From an uncultured Clostridia bacterium (GTDB taxonomy: Bacteria > Bacillota > Clostridia > Christensenellales > Borkfalkiaceae): a stretch of 5,486 nt of DNA. Position numbers and translations under genes: made by a program. The notes beneath the pieces were generated by a model. The model was not told the DNA's origin. It ran no database searches and saw nothing but the letters and a program-made list of their open reading frames with translations. Where the stretch lies: positions 1 through 5,486 of the forward strand of contig CALARO010000054.1 in NCBI GenBank assembly GCA_937888935.1, in the 5' to 3' direction. Positions 1-5,486 of the stretch are shown piece after piece (positions within the stretch are counted from its first letter, which is position 1; every line of letters starts with the position of its first letter).

Positions 1-1095
1 CCGCGCGTTTTCCGCCGCAAGCCGCCTGCGGTATTTATATTTATCGTTCGCAGATAACAACCGAAGCGTTTCTTCGTAGTATTCGCGCCGCTCGTTCTCG
101 TGCATCATCATCGAAAAGCTCATATCCGTTGCGCCGCCCGCCATATAATACGCGCACTCGAACGCGCAACCCGCGGGCGATTTTTCATACGCTTCGAACG
201 GCAGATTTTCGATTTCGGGGCATTTACATTTGACATACGGCGGCAAAAGCGCGTTCGCCCGGCTTAAAAACGAAGCTTTCGAGAGAAATTCGCCCGGATT
301 ATGATCGCTGTACGCGCCGCCGCCCGGACGGGTGAGCGGATCTTTGCCGTTCGCCGCTTTCATCGCGTTTAAAATATAATCGAATCCCCTGCCCGTGTAC
401 GCGCCGTTCGCGCAGTACTGATACCCGAATTCGCAGTCCGGCAACGCTTCATGCACCTCCGAGCAGATCTCGTAAGTAAACGAATACAACCCTTCGCGCA
501 CGAAATTGATCCAGTTTTCGCGCACTTTCAGATCGCCGTATAAAAATTCTTCCACAAGCTTCTCGCGCGTAAACGGCTTTGCGGACGAGTATTTTTGATT
601 GAAAGAAGCGATACAGTCGCTGCAAAAACAGCCGAACGGCACGGGCGCGTGATTGTTCGGGCGCAAATCGTCGTCAAACCAGATGCAGTCGGGATGCAGC
701 GCGGCGTATGCCGTAACCGCCTTTTTCGTGTAGTCGCGGAAGTGTTTGCCGTTCCAGCAGAAGCAATAATTCGCTTTCGTGCCGTCGGGGGCTACCATAT
801 TTTCCGCGGGCGAGCCGTCGTATACAAGTCCCGTGCAATCCTGCGAAGACATATACTCGCCGTGGCCGAGAGTATTGCTGATCTGCAGCGACACGCCGAT
901 GTGATTTTCGCGGAATTTTCCGGCGATTTCCACAAGCCGCGCGCTTTCTTTTTCGTGCTTTTCAAGCGGCGGAAAACCGTAGTGCGAAGCAAACCACACC
1001 GTGTTGCCCTCTTTCGGATACTCTTTTAAAAGCGCAAGGTAATGCCCGAAATATTCTTCCGATTCCCCCGAGCCGAAGCGATGGATCATTTGCAC
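1..1095 (-). CDS. Glycoside-hydrolase-like TIM-barrel protein, C-terminus cut by window edge
   Basis: The frame is open from position 1095 to the left edge, giving 365 residues of a longer protein. Residue 1 is the GTG at 1095-1093. Seen: WFDDD at 139-143, followed by a Cys cluster CFCSDC at 156-161, then ECxYYMAGG-like text near 313-321 and KCPEIENLPF at 291-300. An acidic WFDD strand followed by a C-x-C-x-x-C cluster, and a later E-I-E-N segment, are typical of GH42-like and related clan-A-type glycosidases of Firmicutes, often annotated only as hypothetical. I infer a cytoplasmic sugar hydrolase; there is no signal peptide and the substrate cannot be told. Either Glu of EIEN (294, 296) could be the nucleophile. 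The GTG start is preferred over the ATG at 1089 because GGAGG lies 11 nt before it and 17 nt before the ATG; an in-frame stop lies further upstream and no other start codon intervenes. It is transcribed divergently from the DNA glycosylase. Coding is confident; the exact family is not. Confidence 0.8.
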   Translation of the reverse strand, partial: MQMIHRFGSGESEEYFGHYLALLKEYPKEGNTVWFASHYGFPPLEKHEKESARLVEIAGKFRENHIGVSLQISNTLGHGEYMSSQDCTGLVYDGSPAENMVAPDGTKANYCFCWNGKHFRDYTKKAVTAYAALHPDCIWFDDDLRPNNHAPVPFGCFCSDCIASFNQKYSSAKPFTREKLVEEFLYGDLKVRENWINFVREGLYSFTYEICSEVHEALPDCEFGYQYCANGAYTGRGFDYILNAMKAANGKDPLTRPGGGAYSDHNPGEFLSKASFLSRANALLPPYVKCKCPEIENLPFEAYEKSPAGCAFECAYYMAGGATDMSFSMMMHENERREYYEETLRLLSANDKYKYRRRLAAENAR

Positions 1096-1106
1096 AGTTT
1101 CCGTTT

Positions 1107-1111
1107 CCTCC
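1107..1111 (-). promoter_or_regulatory. Ribosome binding site GGAGG for the glycosidase-like gene
   Basis: The minus strand reads GGGAGGAAA here. The spacing is 11 nt to the GTG at 1095 and 17 nt to the ATG at 1089. The distance to the ATG is too long for good initiation, so this site argues for the GTG start, although 11 nt is itself slightly long. Confidence 0.6.
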
Positions 1112-1153
1112 CACGCGGCGGATCGTGAAGAAAACCGCCCGTTTTATGCTTCT

Positions 1154-1162
1154 ATTATATCA
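1154..1162 (-). promoter_or_regulatory. Extended -10 promoter of the glycosidase-like gene
   Basis: The minus strand reads TGATATAAT, an exact extended -10 box (TGnTATAAT). No good -35 hexamer sits 16-18 bp upstream (the region is AATTTT-like), which fits an extended -10 promoter. Transcription would begin near 1147, leaving a 5' leader of about 50 nt before the GTG at 1095 that contains the GGAGG site. Confidence 0.6.
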
Positions 1163-1226
1163 TACCAAGCTCGTGAAAATTAAGAAATTTCAATCAAAAA
1201 TATTCATTTTACGTCAGTTTTTTCGG

Positions 1227-1255
1227 TTGACGGCGGGAACGAAATGCGGTATAAT
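1227..1255 (+). promoter_or_regulatory. Sigma-A promoter of the DNA glycosylase gene
   Basis: TTGACG at 1227-1232 and TATAAT at 1250-1255 are separated by exactly 17 bp, a near-consensus housekeeping promoter. It overlaps the ATG at 1244, so that ATG would not be on the transcript and is unlikely to be the start. The predicted first transcribed base is around 1261-1263, on the next in-frame ATG. Confidence 0.8.
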
Positions 1256-1261
1256 GTTTTT

Positions 1262-1840
1262 ATGAAAAATTTTCGCACTACCCACGCCGCAAACCGGCAT
1301 TCCCGCGCCGCGGCGGGCGGGCAAACCGCAGGCAGGCAAAATTTCCATGGGCAAACCGCAGGCGGGCAAACGCACAATATTCCGCCGCTTTATTGCAAAG
1401 ACAGCCGATACCTGATTTTAGGCAGTTTCCCTTCGGTGGCTTCGCGCGCCGAACGCTTTTTCTACGCGCACCCGCAAAACCGCTTCTGGAAAGTGCTTTC
1501 GGCGGTGTTTTCCGCGCCGCTTCCCGCTACGATCGACGAGAAAAAAAGCCTGATTTTAACGAACAACCTTGCCCTTTTCGACGTGATCGCTTCCTGCAAC
1601 ATCTCGGGCAGCGCGGATTCTTCGGTGACGGACGTTGTGCCGAACGATTTATCGCCGATTCTGCGCGCGGCAAAAATCGAGCGCATTTTTGTGAACGGAA
1701 AAACGGCGGAAAAATACTATTTAAAATACCTTGCCGAAAAAACGGGCATGCCGTGCGTATGTCTGCCGTCCACAAGCGCGGCGAACGCTTCGTATTCGCT
1801 TGAAAAGCTTATCGCCGCGTGGCGGGTGCTGAACGGGTGA
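1262..1840 (+). CDS. DNA-deoxyinosine glycosylase (hypoxanthine-DNA glycosylase, UDG family 6)
   Basis: This is a base-excision-repair enzyme of the uracil-DNA glycosylase superfamily; the family removes hypoxanthine (deaminated adenine) from DNA, leaving an abasic site. It is 192 residues from the ATG at 1262. Seen: LILGSFPS at 51-58 (motif 1), HPQNRFW at 70-76 containing the conserved Asn, LALFDVI at 103-109, DSSVTDVVPNDL at 119-130, IFVNGKTA at 142-149, and LPSTSAANASYS at 168-179 (the C-terminal motif-2 region). The catalytic fold begins at about residue 40 (IPPLYCKDSRYLILG), where homologues normally start. The first ~38 residues are an extra tail rich in Gly, Gln, Ala and Thr, coded by a tandem DNA repeat. 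No ATG, GTG or TTG lies in frame between 1262 and the core. The start at 1262 is preferred to the ATG at 1244, which is inside the promoter; no Shine-Dalgarno sequence precedes 1262. The gene stands alone, convergent with the helicase. Function is confident from the motifs; the start is less so. Confidence 0.92.
   Translation: MKNFRTTHAANRHSRAAAGGQTAGRQNFHGQTAGGQTHNIPPLYCKDSRYLILGSFPSVASRAERFFYAHPQNRFWKVLSAVFSAPLPATIDEKKSLILTNNLALFDVIASCNISGSADSSVTDVVPNDLSPILRAAKIERIFVNGKTAEKYYLKYLAEKTGMPCVCLPSTSAANASYSLEKLIAAWRVLNG
1319..1374 (+). repeat. Short tandem repeat inside the glycosylase 5' end
   Basis: A 22-bp unit beginning GGGCAAACCGCAGGC occurs at 1319-1340 and again at 1349-1370 with one difference (CAGG versus CGGG), a 30-bp period. 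A shortened third copy, GGGCAAACGCA, overlaps the end at 1364-1374. It is in frame and codes GQTAGRQ then GQTAGGQ. The repeat makes up most of the extra N-terminal tail and probably grew by slippage or unequal recombination. Confidence 0.8.
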
Positions 1841-1867
1841 AAAAGTATATTTTTTGCAATATTTTTA

Positions 1868-2073
1868 GCCTTCCCCCGCGGGGGAAGGTGCTGAGCGTAC
1901 GCGAAGCGAATAAGGGGTGTAGCTTGTTTTCTGTTTACAATTTTTTAACGTGTTCCCCAACTGCCCCTTGATTTTCAGAAAATTTTTGTCAAAAATATTC
2001 AAACAATCAAAAATGGGCTACTGCCCCTCATCACCGCCGCTACGCGGCAGAGCTTTCCCCCCAAGGGGAAGCC
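1868..2073. mobile_element. MITE-like non-coding element with imperfect terminal inverted repeats
   Basis: The element is about 206 bp with no usable reading frame. The left end is a GGGGAA-type hairpin (1869-1888), then a second small hairpin around GCGTACGC (1895-1902), then AAGGGGTGTAGC. Read from the other strand, the right end has the same order: GGCTTCCCCTTGG hairpin, a GCCGC/GCGGC hairpin (2036-2048), then GAGGGGCAGTAGC. The two ~55-bp ends are thus imperfect inverted copies around an AT-rich core (about 1922-2012). The direct repeat TTTTA abuts both ends (1863-1867 and 2074-2078) and could be a target duplication, but it is short and AT-rich, so chance is possible. GGGGAA-hairpin repeats of this kind are, from memory, common between genes in gut Clostridia. 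Mobility is inferred from structure only. Confidence 0.65.
1869..1888. repeat. Perfect 20-bp palindrome at left end of the element
   Basis: CCTTCCCCCGCGGGGGAAGG equals its own reverse complement and would form a very stable hairpin in RNA from either strand. No T-run follows it on either strand, so it is not a standard intrinsic terminator, though it begins 29 nt after the glycosylase stop codon and could protect that transcript's 3' end. Confidence 0.85.
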
Positions 2074-2078
2074 TTTTA
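2052..2078 (+). terminator. Possible intrinsic terminator at right end of the element
   Basis: GCTTTCCCC, a CCAA loop and GGGGAAGC form a stem with one bulged T, followed by CTTTTATTATT. This has the shape of a rho-independent terminator for rightward transcripts and would stop glycosylase read-through about 210 nt after its stop codon. It is also the right terminal hairpin of the repeat element, so the terminator role may be incidental. Confidence 0.4.
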
Positions 2079-2132
2079 TTATTGCCTTATTAAAAAGCCC
2101 CATAAACGAACGCGCGGAAGAAACAAGCAAGA

Positions 2133-2154
2133 CGCGAAGCCTGCGGCTTTCGCG
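2133..2154. repeat. GC-rich inverted repeat downstream of the helicase gene
   Basis: CGCGAAGCC and GGCTTTCGCG flank a 3-nt TGC loop and pair over 9 bp with one bulge. It lies about 85 nt past the helicase stop codon. On the minus strand it is followed by TCTTGCTTGTTTCTTCC, which is T-rich without a clean T-run, so it could be a weak terminator of the helicase transcript or part of a dispersed repeat. Confidence 0.5.
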
Positions 2155-2161
2155 CAGGGAG

Positions 2162-2176
2162 TTTACTAATAGTAAA
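2162..2176. repeat. TTTACT-AAT-AGTAAA inverted repeat
   Basis: A perfect 6-bp stem with a 3-nt loop. It sits between the GC-rich hairpin at 2133-2154 and a weak CGCAA/TTGCG pairing further right. The remaining bases between the element (ends 2073) and the helicase stop (2240) show no gene and no further clear signal. Its role is unknown; it could bind a regulator or belong to a repeat family. Confidence 0.5.
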
Positions 2177-2239
2177 TGACCAAGCGAAAACGCAAAGGCA
2201 ACAAAGTATTGCGCCGTTTATGCCGCGCGCGCTTGAAAG

Positions 2240-5200
2240 TTACGCCAACGTGATACGATCGGATACCGAACGCACCAAGATCCCCCGCTCTTCCCCGTAT
2301 GCCACGCACGAACGCAAAAACGCCACAAACTGCTCTGTGGGGCGTTTCACTTTGTACACGCCGCAGACGAGCGAAGTCAATTCGTCGAAATACAGGCTCA
2401 CCCGCTCTTCCAGCGCGGCTCGAATCAAAAACAGCGTTTCGATCGCCGTAAAATCCTGTTCGCCGCGCCGCAGACACGGCTCGTTTTCCACGCGGAATTT
2501 CGGCTGCGCAAGCACGCGATCGTTCTTGTAGTAGTAATCGACGCCCGCCGCCCGCTCTTTTTTGAATGCGCACGAATCAATCAGCGCGTTTAATCTTGCG
2601 TCTATTCTCGCGCCCGACTTCGCGATGCCGAACGTACTCAGACACCGCATTTTTAAAAATTCGCGCGAGATCGGCTCTTCCGCCGCCACGATTTCTTTCA
2701 GCCGCGCGGCGATTTCCGTATCGTGTTCGCCGCCCGTAACAAACGCCGCCGTTTCGCCGCCCGCCGCAGCCGTAGCCGCCACCGCGCGGTAGGGCTTTGC
2801 GTAGCGCATAAATCCCTTGCTCTTCTTTTCCGAGCCGGTCAGCCGATCGAGCGCTTCTTTCACGCGCTTGATCTCGCGCTTCGGATTGTTATAATAATTC
2901 ACGCAGTTGATACGCAGCACGTTCCAGTTCGCCCGCTTCAATGCCTGCACCTGCAAAACGTTTCTGTCTTTCACCGAAAATTCGTTGTTCGCGTCGCACA
3001 AAATCGCCAGAATAAACTCGTGCTTGTTCTTCGGATCGACAACCGCCACGTCGATTTTGAAATCGCTCGCGCCCACGTCGTACCGGCACTCGTAGCCGTA
3101 GGAAGAAAGCTCCGCCGCGATGTATTTTCCTATGCCGCCAACCCCGTTCGCGCCGCCTATACCCCCTGTGTTTGCACCGGAAGCACCCGCCGCGCCGCTT
3201 CGCACGGCAAGCGAAGTTTTGCCCCGTTCGGCAAATTCCAGGAAGCTTTTCAAGCCCGCTACGCCTTTCGAAGACGTCTTCGCAAGGTCGATCATGCCCG
3301 CCGTCATCGTGGAAAACACAAGCATCTCTTCGCGCGCACGCGATACCGCCACGTTGAGCCGCCGCCATCCGCCCGACTGATTCAAAGGTCCGAAATTCAA
3401 AGACACTCTGCCCGTGGCGTCCGGTCCGTAGCACACCGAAAACAAAATCACGTCGCGCTCGTCGCCCTGCACGTTTTCGAGATTTTTCACAAACAGCGGC
3501 TCTTCGCGCTCGTACGCCGCGCTTTCGAGTTTTTTCGCGGCGATCGCCTTTGTTAAAAGCTTTTCTATATCTTCCTGCTGCGCGCTCGAAAACGTTACAA
3601 CGCCCATGCTCGAACGGCTTAAAATCGGGTCTTGCAGCCGCCGCACCACTTCGGCAACCAACGCTTCCGCTTCCTTTCTGTTCCGCTTCGTAAACCCGCG
3701 ATCATACGTGCCGTCCACCTGAATGAATTTAACCTTGGAATCGAGCGCGTCCGGCGAAGGGAAGGTGCAAAGGCGATTATCGTAGTACATGTTGTTCGAA
3801 AACGCGATCAGCGATTCGTGCTTGCTGCGATAGTGCCACACAAGATGCCGCTCGCTCATGCCGAGAGCCAGGCAATCGTCCAGCACGCTTTCGAGATCTT
3901 CGTTTTCGAGATTGTCTTCATCAACGTACGCCGAATTGAAAAATTCCGTAGGCGGCAGCTGCTTCGGGTCGCCCACGATCACCGCCGATTTCGCCCGAGC
4001 GATCGCGCCCACCGCTTCCGCCGTGGTCATCTGCGAAGCTTCGTCGAAAATCACGAGATCGAACGAGTTCGCTTCGGGCGCGAGATACTGCGCCACCGTG
4101 GCGGGACTCATTAAAAGGCACGGGCAAACGCGCTTTAAAAGTTCGGGGACTTCGCGGAAAAGCCCGCGCACGCCGCTGCCGCGAAGCTGCGTTTTCGAAA
4201 GCCGCGAAAACGCCGAAACTTCCACGCCGAGCGCGCCGTAATCGCCGTTTTCTTCTTTCGGCAGCCGCGAAATGAGATCGGCGCGAATCTTTTCGCGCGT
4301 GAGCGACGAAAACGTATCCCACGCCACGCGGAATTTTTCCACCGTTTCTTCAAGAGTACCCACCGAGCAGCGCGCAAGGTCGGGATCGGCGGGAATGTTG
4401 ATGGCAAGGAAATTCTGATACACGTTCTTTTCGAAACCCGCAAGCACGTTCGCGCCCGTGAGTTTGCCGCTTTCGAGCGCTTCGCCGATGAAGCTGCAAC
4501 CGAGTTTTTTCAGTTCGGCAACCGTCTTTTTGTACATGCACCAGTTCGCGAGCATATCGAGATTATCAATCAGCGCGCTCGCTTTCGAGTAGAAATAATC
4601 GGGTACGTCTTCGCGCGTGATCTTGTTTTCGTCGGCGTTCACGGCGGCAAGAAAACTCTTTTTCGCCGCTTCGAACGAGTCCGCCGCCTTTAAAAATCCT
4701 TCCAGCACGGGCGCGGTGAAACCGTTCTTCGCGCGGATACATGTGCCGTTGAACGCGTCCGGATTATAGTCCATGAATACGCCCGCGCACCGCGCGTGCA
4801 GCTCGTTTAAATCGCGCATATAATCCGCGCGCTTCTTCCACGAAACGTTGCCGTTCCGATCTGTAAACGCCTTTGCGGGCGCAGTACCCGTCACCGTCTT
4901 TTTGGCTTCGTAGATTTCCGCCGTCACCTGCAAAAACTTATTGACGTCGTCGTTATCCAGCTCGTGCTTCGCGGCTTTCAGAAGCTTTTTGCCCACGGCA
5001 GCCGCCGTTTTATCCGAGCGATAATCGCCGCCCGCAGCAAGATAAGCGGAAAGCTTTTCGTACTCTTTTTCATCTAATTCCGCAAGCGACTTGAAATGCG
5101 AGAAGTAGTATTCAAGCAGCTCGTCCAGCCGCCGCGAAGCGTTGAAAAACACGGAAAATTCCGCTTCGGCAACGCCCGAAAAATACTTGTTGTACGCGCC

Positions 5201-5486
5201 CGAAAGCAGATCTCGCGCAATTTTTGCAAGCTCGATAGTCTTGCGCTGCGTCACCGCCGAAATTTTCTGACGGTACAAATCGAGAAACAGCGCGAGATAC
5301 GAGCGGAAATGGCGGATTTCCGTTACCACCACTTCGCCCGCGCAGTAAATTTTATCGCGCAGCTCGCCCGAATATTCGGTGACGTTCACGTTTTCGAACG
5401 GCGAATTGAATACGCCGCCGCACTCTTTCGCCGCAGCCGCCGCCGATAAAATACGGCTCTTGCACTCTTCCAGCTTGCTTTCGGTC
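2240..5486 (-). CDS. DUF4011/DUF3320-class SF1 helicase with Vsr-like nuclease domain, N-terminus cut by window edge
   Basis: An ATP-dependent superfamily 1 (Upf1/Dna2-like) helicase fused to a nuclease-fold domain, likely cytoplasmic and acting on DNA. 1081 residues are visible. The frame is open through the right edge, so the GTG at 5389 used here as residue 1 is not the real start. Order: a helical insert (1-420); LLMSPATVAQYL (425-436), typical of this class just before the Walker B; DEASQ (449-453, motif II); GDPKQLPP (473-480, motif III); WHYRSKHE (518-525); VQGDERDVILFS (640-651, motif V); NVAVSRARE (679-687, motif VI); an Ala/Gly-rich linker (731-753); a Vsr/MTES_1575-like domain (about 754-845) with FKIDVAV and LCD; and a DUF3320-like C-terminus (about 885-1045) with EEPISRE and FGIAKSG. 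Walker A and DUF4011 should lie beyond the edge. The nuclease motifs are divergent. Members of this architecture include, to my recollection, the antiphage gene hhe; defence here is inference. No partner gene is visible downstream. Helicase class is confident. Confidence 0.92.
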   Translation of the reverse strand, partial: TESKLEECKSRILSAAAAAKECGGVFNSPFENVNVTEYSGELRDKIYCAGEVVVTEIRHFRSYLALFLDLYRQKISAVTQRKTIELAKIARDLLSGAYNKYFSGVAEAEFSVFFNASRRLDELLEYYFSHFKSLAELDEKEYEKLSAYLAAGGDYRSDKTAAAVGKKLLKAAKHELDNDDVNKFLQVTAEIYEAKKTVTGTAPAKAFTDRNGNVSWKKRADYMRDLNELHARCAGVFMDYNPDAFNGTCIRAKNGFTAPVLEGFLKAADSFEAAKKSFLAAVNADENKITREDVPDYFYSKASALIDNLDMLANWCMYKKTVAELKKLGCSFIGEALESGKLTGANVLAGFEKNVYQNFLAINIPADPDLARCSVGTLEETVEKFRVAWDTFSSLTREKIRADLISRLPKEENGDYGALGVEVSAFSRLSKTQLRGSGVRGLFREVPELLKRVCPCLLMSPATVAQYLAPEANSFDLVIFDEASQMTTAEAVGAIARAKSAVIVGDPKQLPPTEFFNSAYVDEDNLENEDLESVLDDCLALGMSERHLVWHYRSKHESLIAFSNNMYYDNRLCTFPSPDALDSKVKFIQVDGTYDRGFTKRNRKEAEALVAEVVRRLQDPILSRSSMGVVTFSSAQQEDIEKLLTKAIAAKKLESAAYEREEPLFVKNLENVQGDERDVILFSVCYGPDATGRVSLNFGPLNQSGGWRRLNVAVSRAREEMLVFSTMTAGMIDLAKTSSKGVAGLKSFLEFAERGKTSLAVRSGAAGASGANTGGIGGANGVGGIGKYIAAELSSYGYECRYDVGASDFKIDVAVVDPKNKHEFILAILCDANNEFSVKDRNVLQVQALKRANWNVLRINCVNYYNNPKREIKRVKEALDRLTGSEKKSKGFMRYAKPYRAVAATAAAGGETAAFVTGGEHDTEIAARLKEIVAAEEPISREFLKMRCLSTFGIAKSGARIDARLNALIDSCAFKKERAAGVDYYYKNDRVLAQPKFRVENEPCLRRGEQDFTAIETLFLIRAALEERVSLYFDELTSLVCGVYKVKRPTEQFVAFLRSCVAYGEERGILVRSVSDRITLA

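Noticed and set aside
595..1029. 144-residue plus-strand reading frame at the left
   Set aside because: It lies opposite the glycosidase-like gene, which carries the WFDDD and CFCSDC motifs and its own promoter and ribosome binding site. The plus-strand translation has no family features.
1194..1206. TCAAAAATATTCA shared between the divergent promoter region and the element core (1989-2001)
   Set aside because: Thirteen AT-rich bases with no extension on either side are easily explained by chance in low-complexity intergenic DNA.
1244..1261. ATG at 1244 as start of the glycosylase
   Set aside because: It lies inside the TTGACG-17-TATAAT promoter, upstream of the expected transcript start.
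2036..2048. Possible CRISPR repeat or riboswitch in the non-coding gap
   Set aside because: There are no regularly spaced direct repeats, and the gap lies downstream of both flanking genes, so a riboswitch has no target. The hairpins are explained by the inverted-repeat element.
2723..3556. 277-residue plus-strand reading frame opposite the helicase gene
   Set aside because: It is antisense to conserved helicase and nuclease motifs, its translation is rich in Arg and His with no recognisable domain, and it has no ribosome binding site. It arises from the GC-biased codon use of the real gene, as do the other plus-strand frames between 2220 and 5449.
1262..5486. Glycosylase and helicase as a two-gene defence or repair system
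   Set aside because: The genes are convergent, separated by 399 bp with a repeat element and a likely terminator, and the glycosylase family is a common stand-alone repair gene. Adjacency alone does not support a joint role.

Overview
The window looks like chromosomal DNA from an uncultured Firmicutes-type (Clostridia-like, probably gut) bacterium. The evidence is a GGAGG ribosome binding site, sigma-A promoters with TATAAT boxes, moderate GC content with very AT-rich intergenic stretches, and protein families and a short GGGGAA-hairpin repeat of the kind common in gut Clostridia. I would not go below class level from sequence alone.

Layout, left to right. (1) Positions 1-1095, minus strand: the first ~365 residues of a glycoside-hydrolase-like protein whose C-terminus lies beyond the left edge. 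(2) Positions 1096-1261: a divergent promoter region with an extended -10 promoter firing leftward and a near-consensus TTGACG-17-TATAAT promoter firing rightward. (3) Positions 1262-1840, plus strand: a DNA-deoxyinosine (hypoxanthine) glycosylase of UDG family 6 with an unusual repeat-coded N-terminal tail; its start codon falls where transcription should begin, so the mRNA may be leaderless. (4) Positions 1841-2239: a non-coding gap holding a ~206-bp MITE-like element with imperfect terminal inverted repeats built from paired hairpins, then a cluster of small inverted repeats. (5) Positions 2240-5486, minus strand: most of a very large SF1 helicase of the DUF4011/DUF3320 class, carrying helicase motifs II to VI, a Vsr-like nuclease domain and a C-terminal DUF3320-like domain. 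Its N-terminus, with the expected DUF4011 region and Walker A motif, is beyond the right edge.

The three genes do not form one operon. The glycosidase and the glycosylase are divergent, and the glycosylase and the helicase are convergent with the repeat element between them. The most biologically interesting item is the helicase-nuclease. From memory, its class resembles the single-gene DUF4011-helicase-Vsr antiphage type, and its nuclease core departs from the usual motifs. No CRISPR array, tRNA, rRNA, transposase or phage gene is visible.
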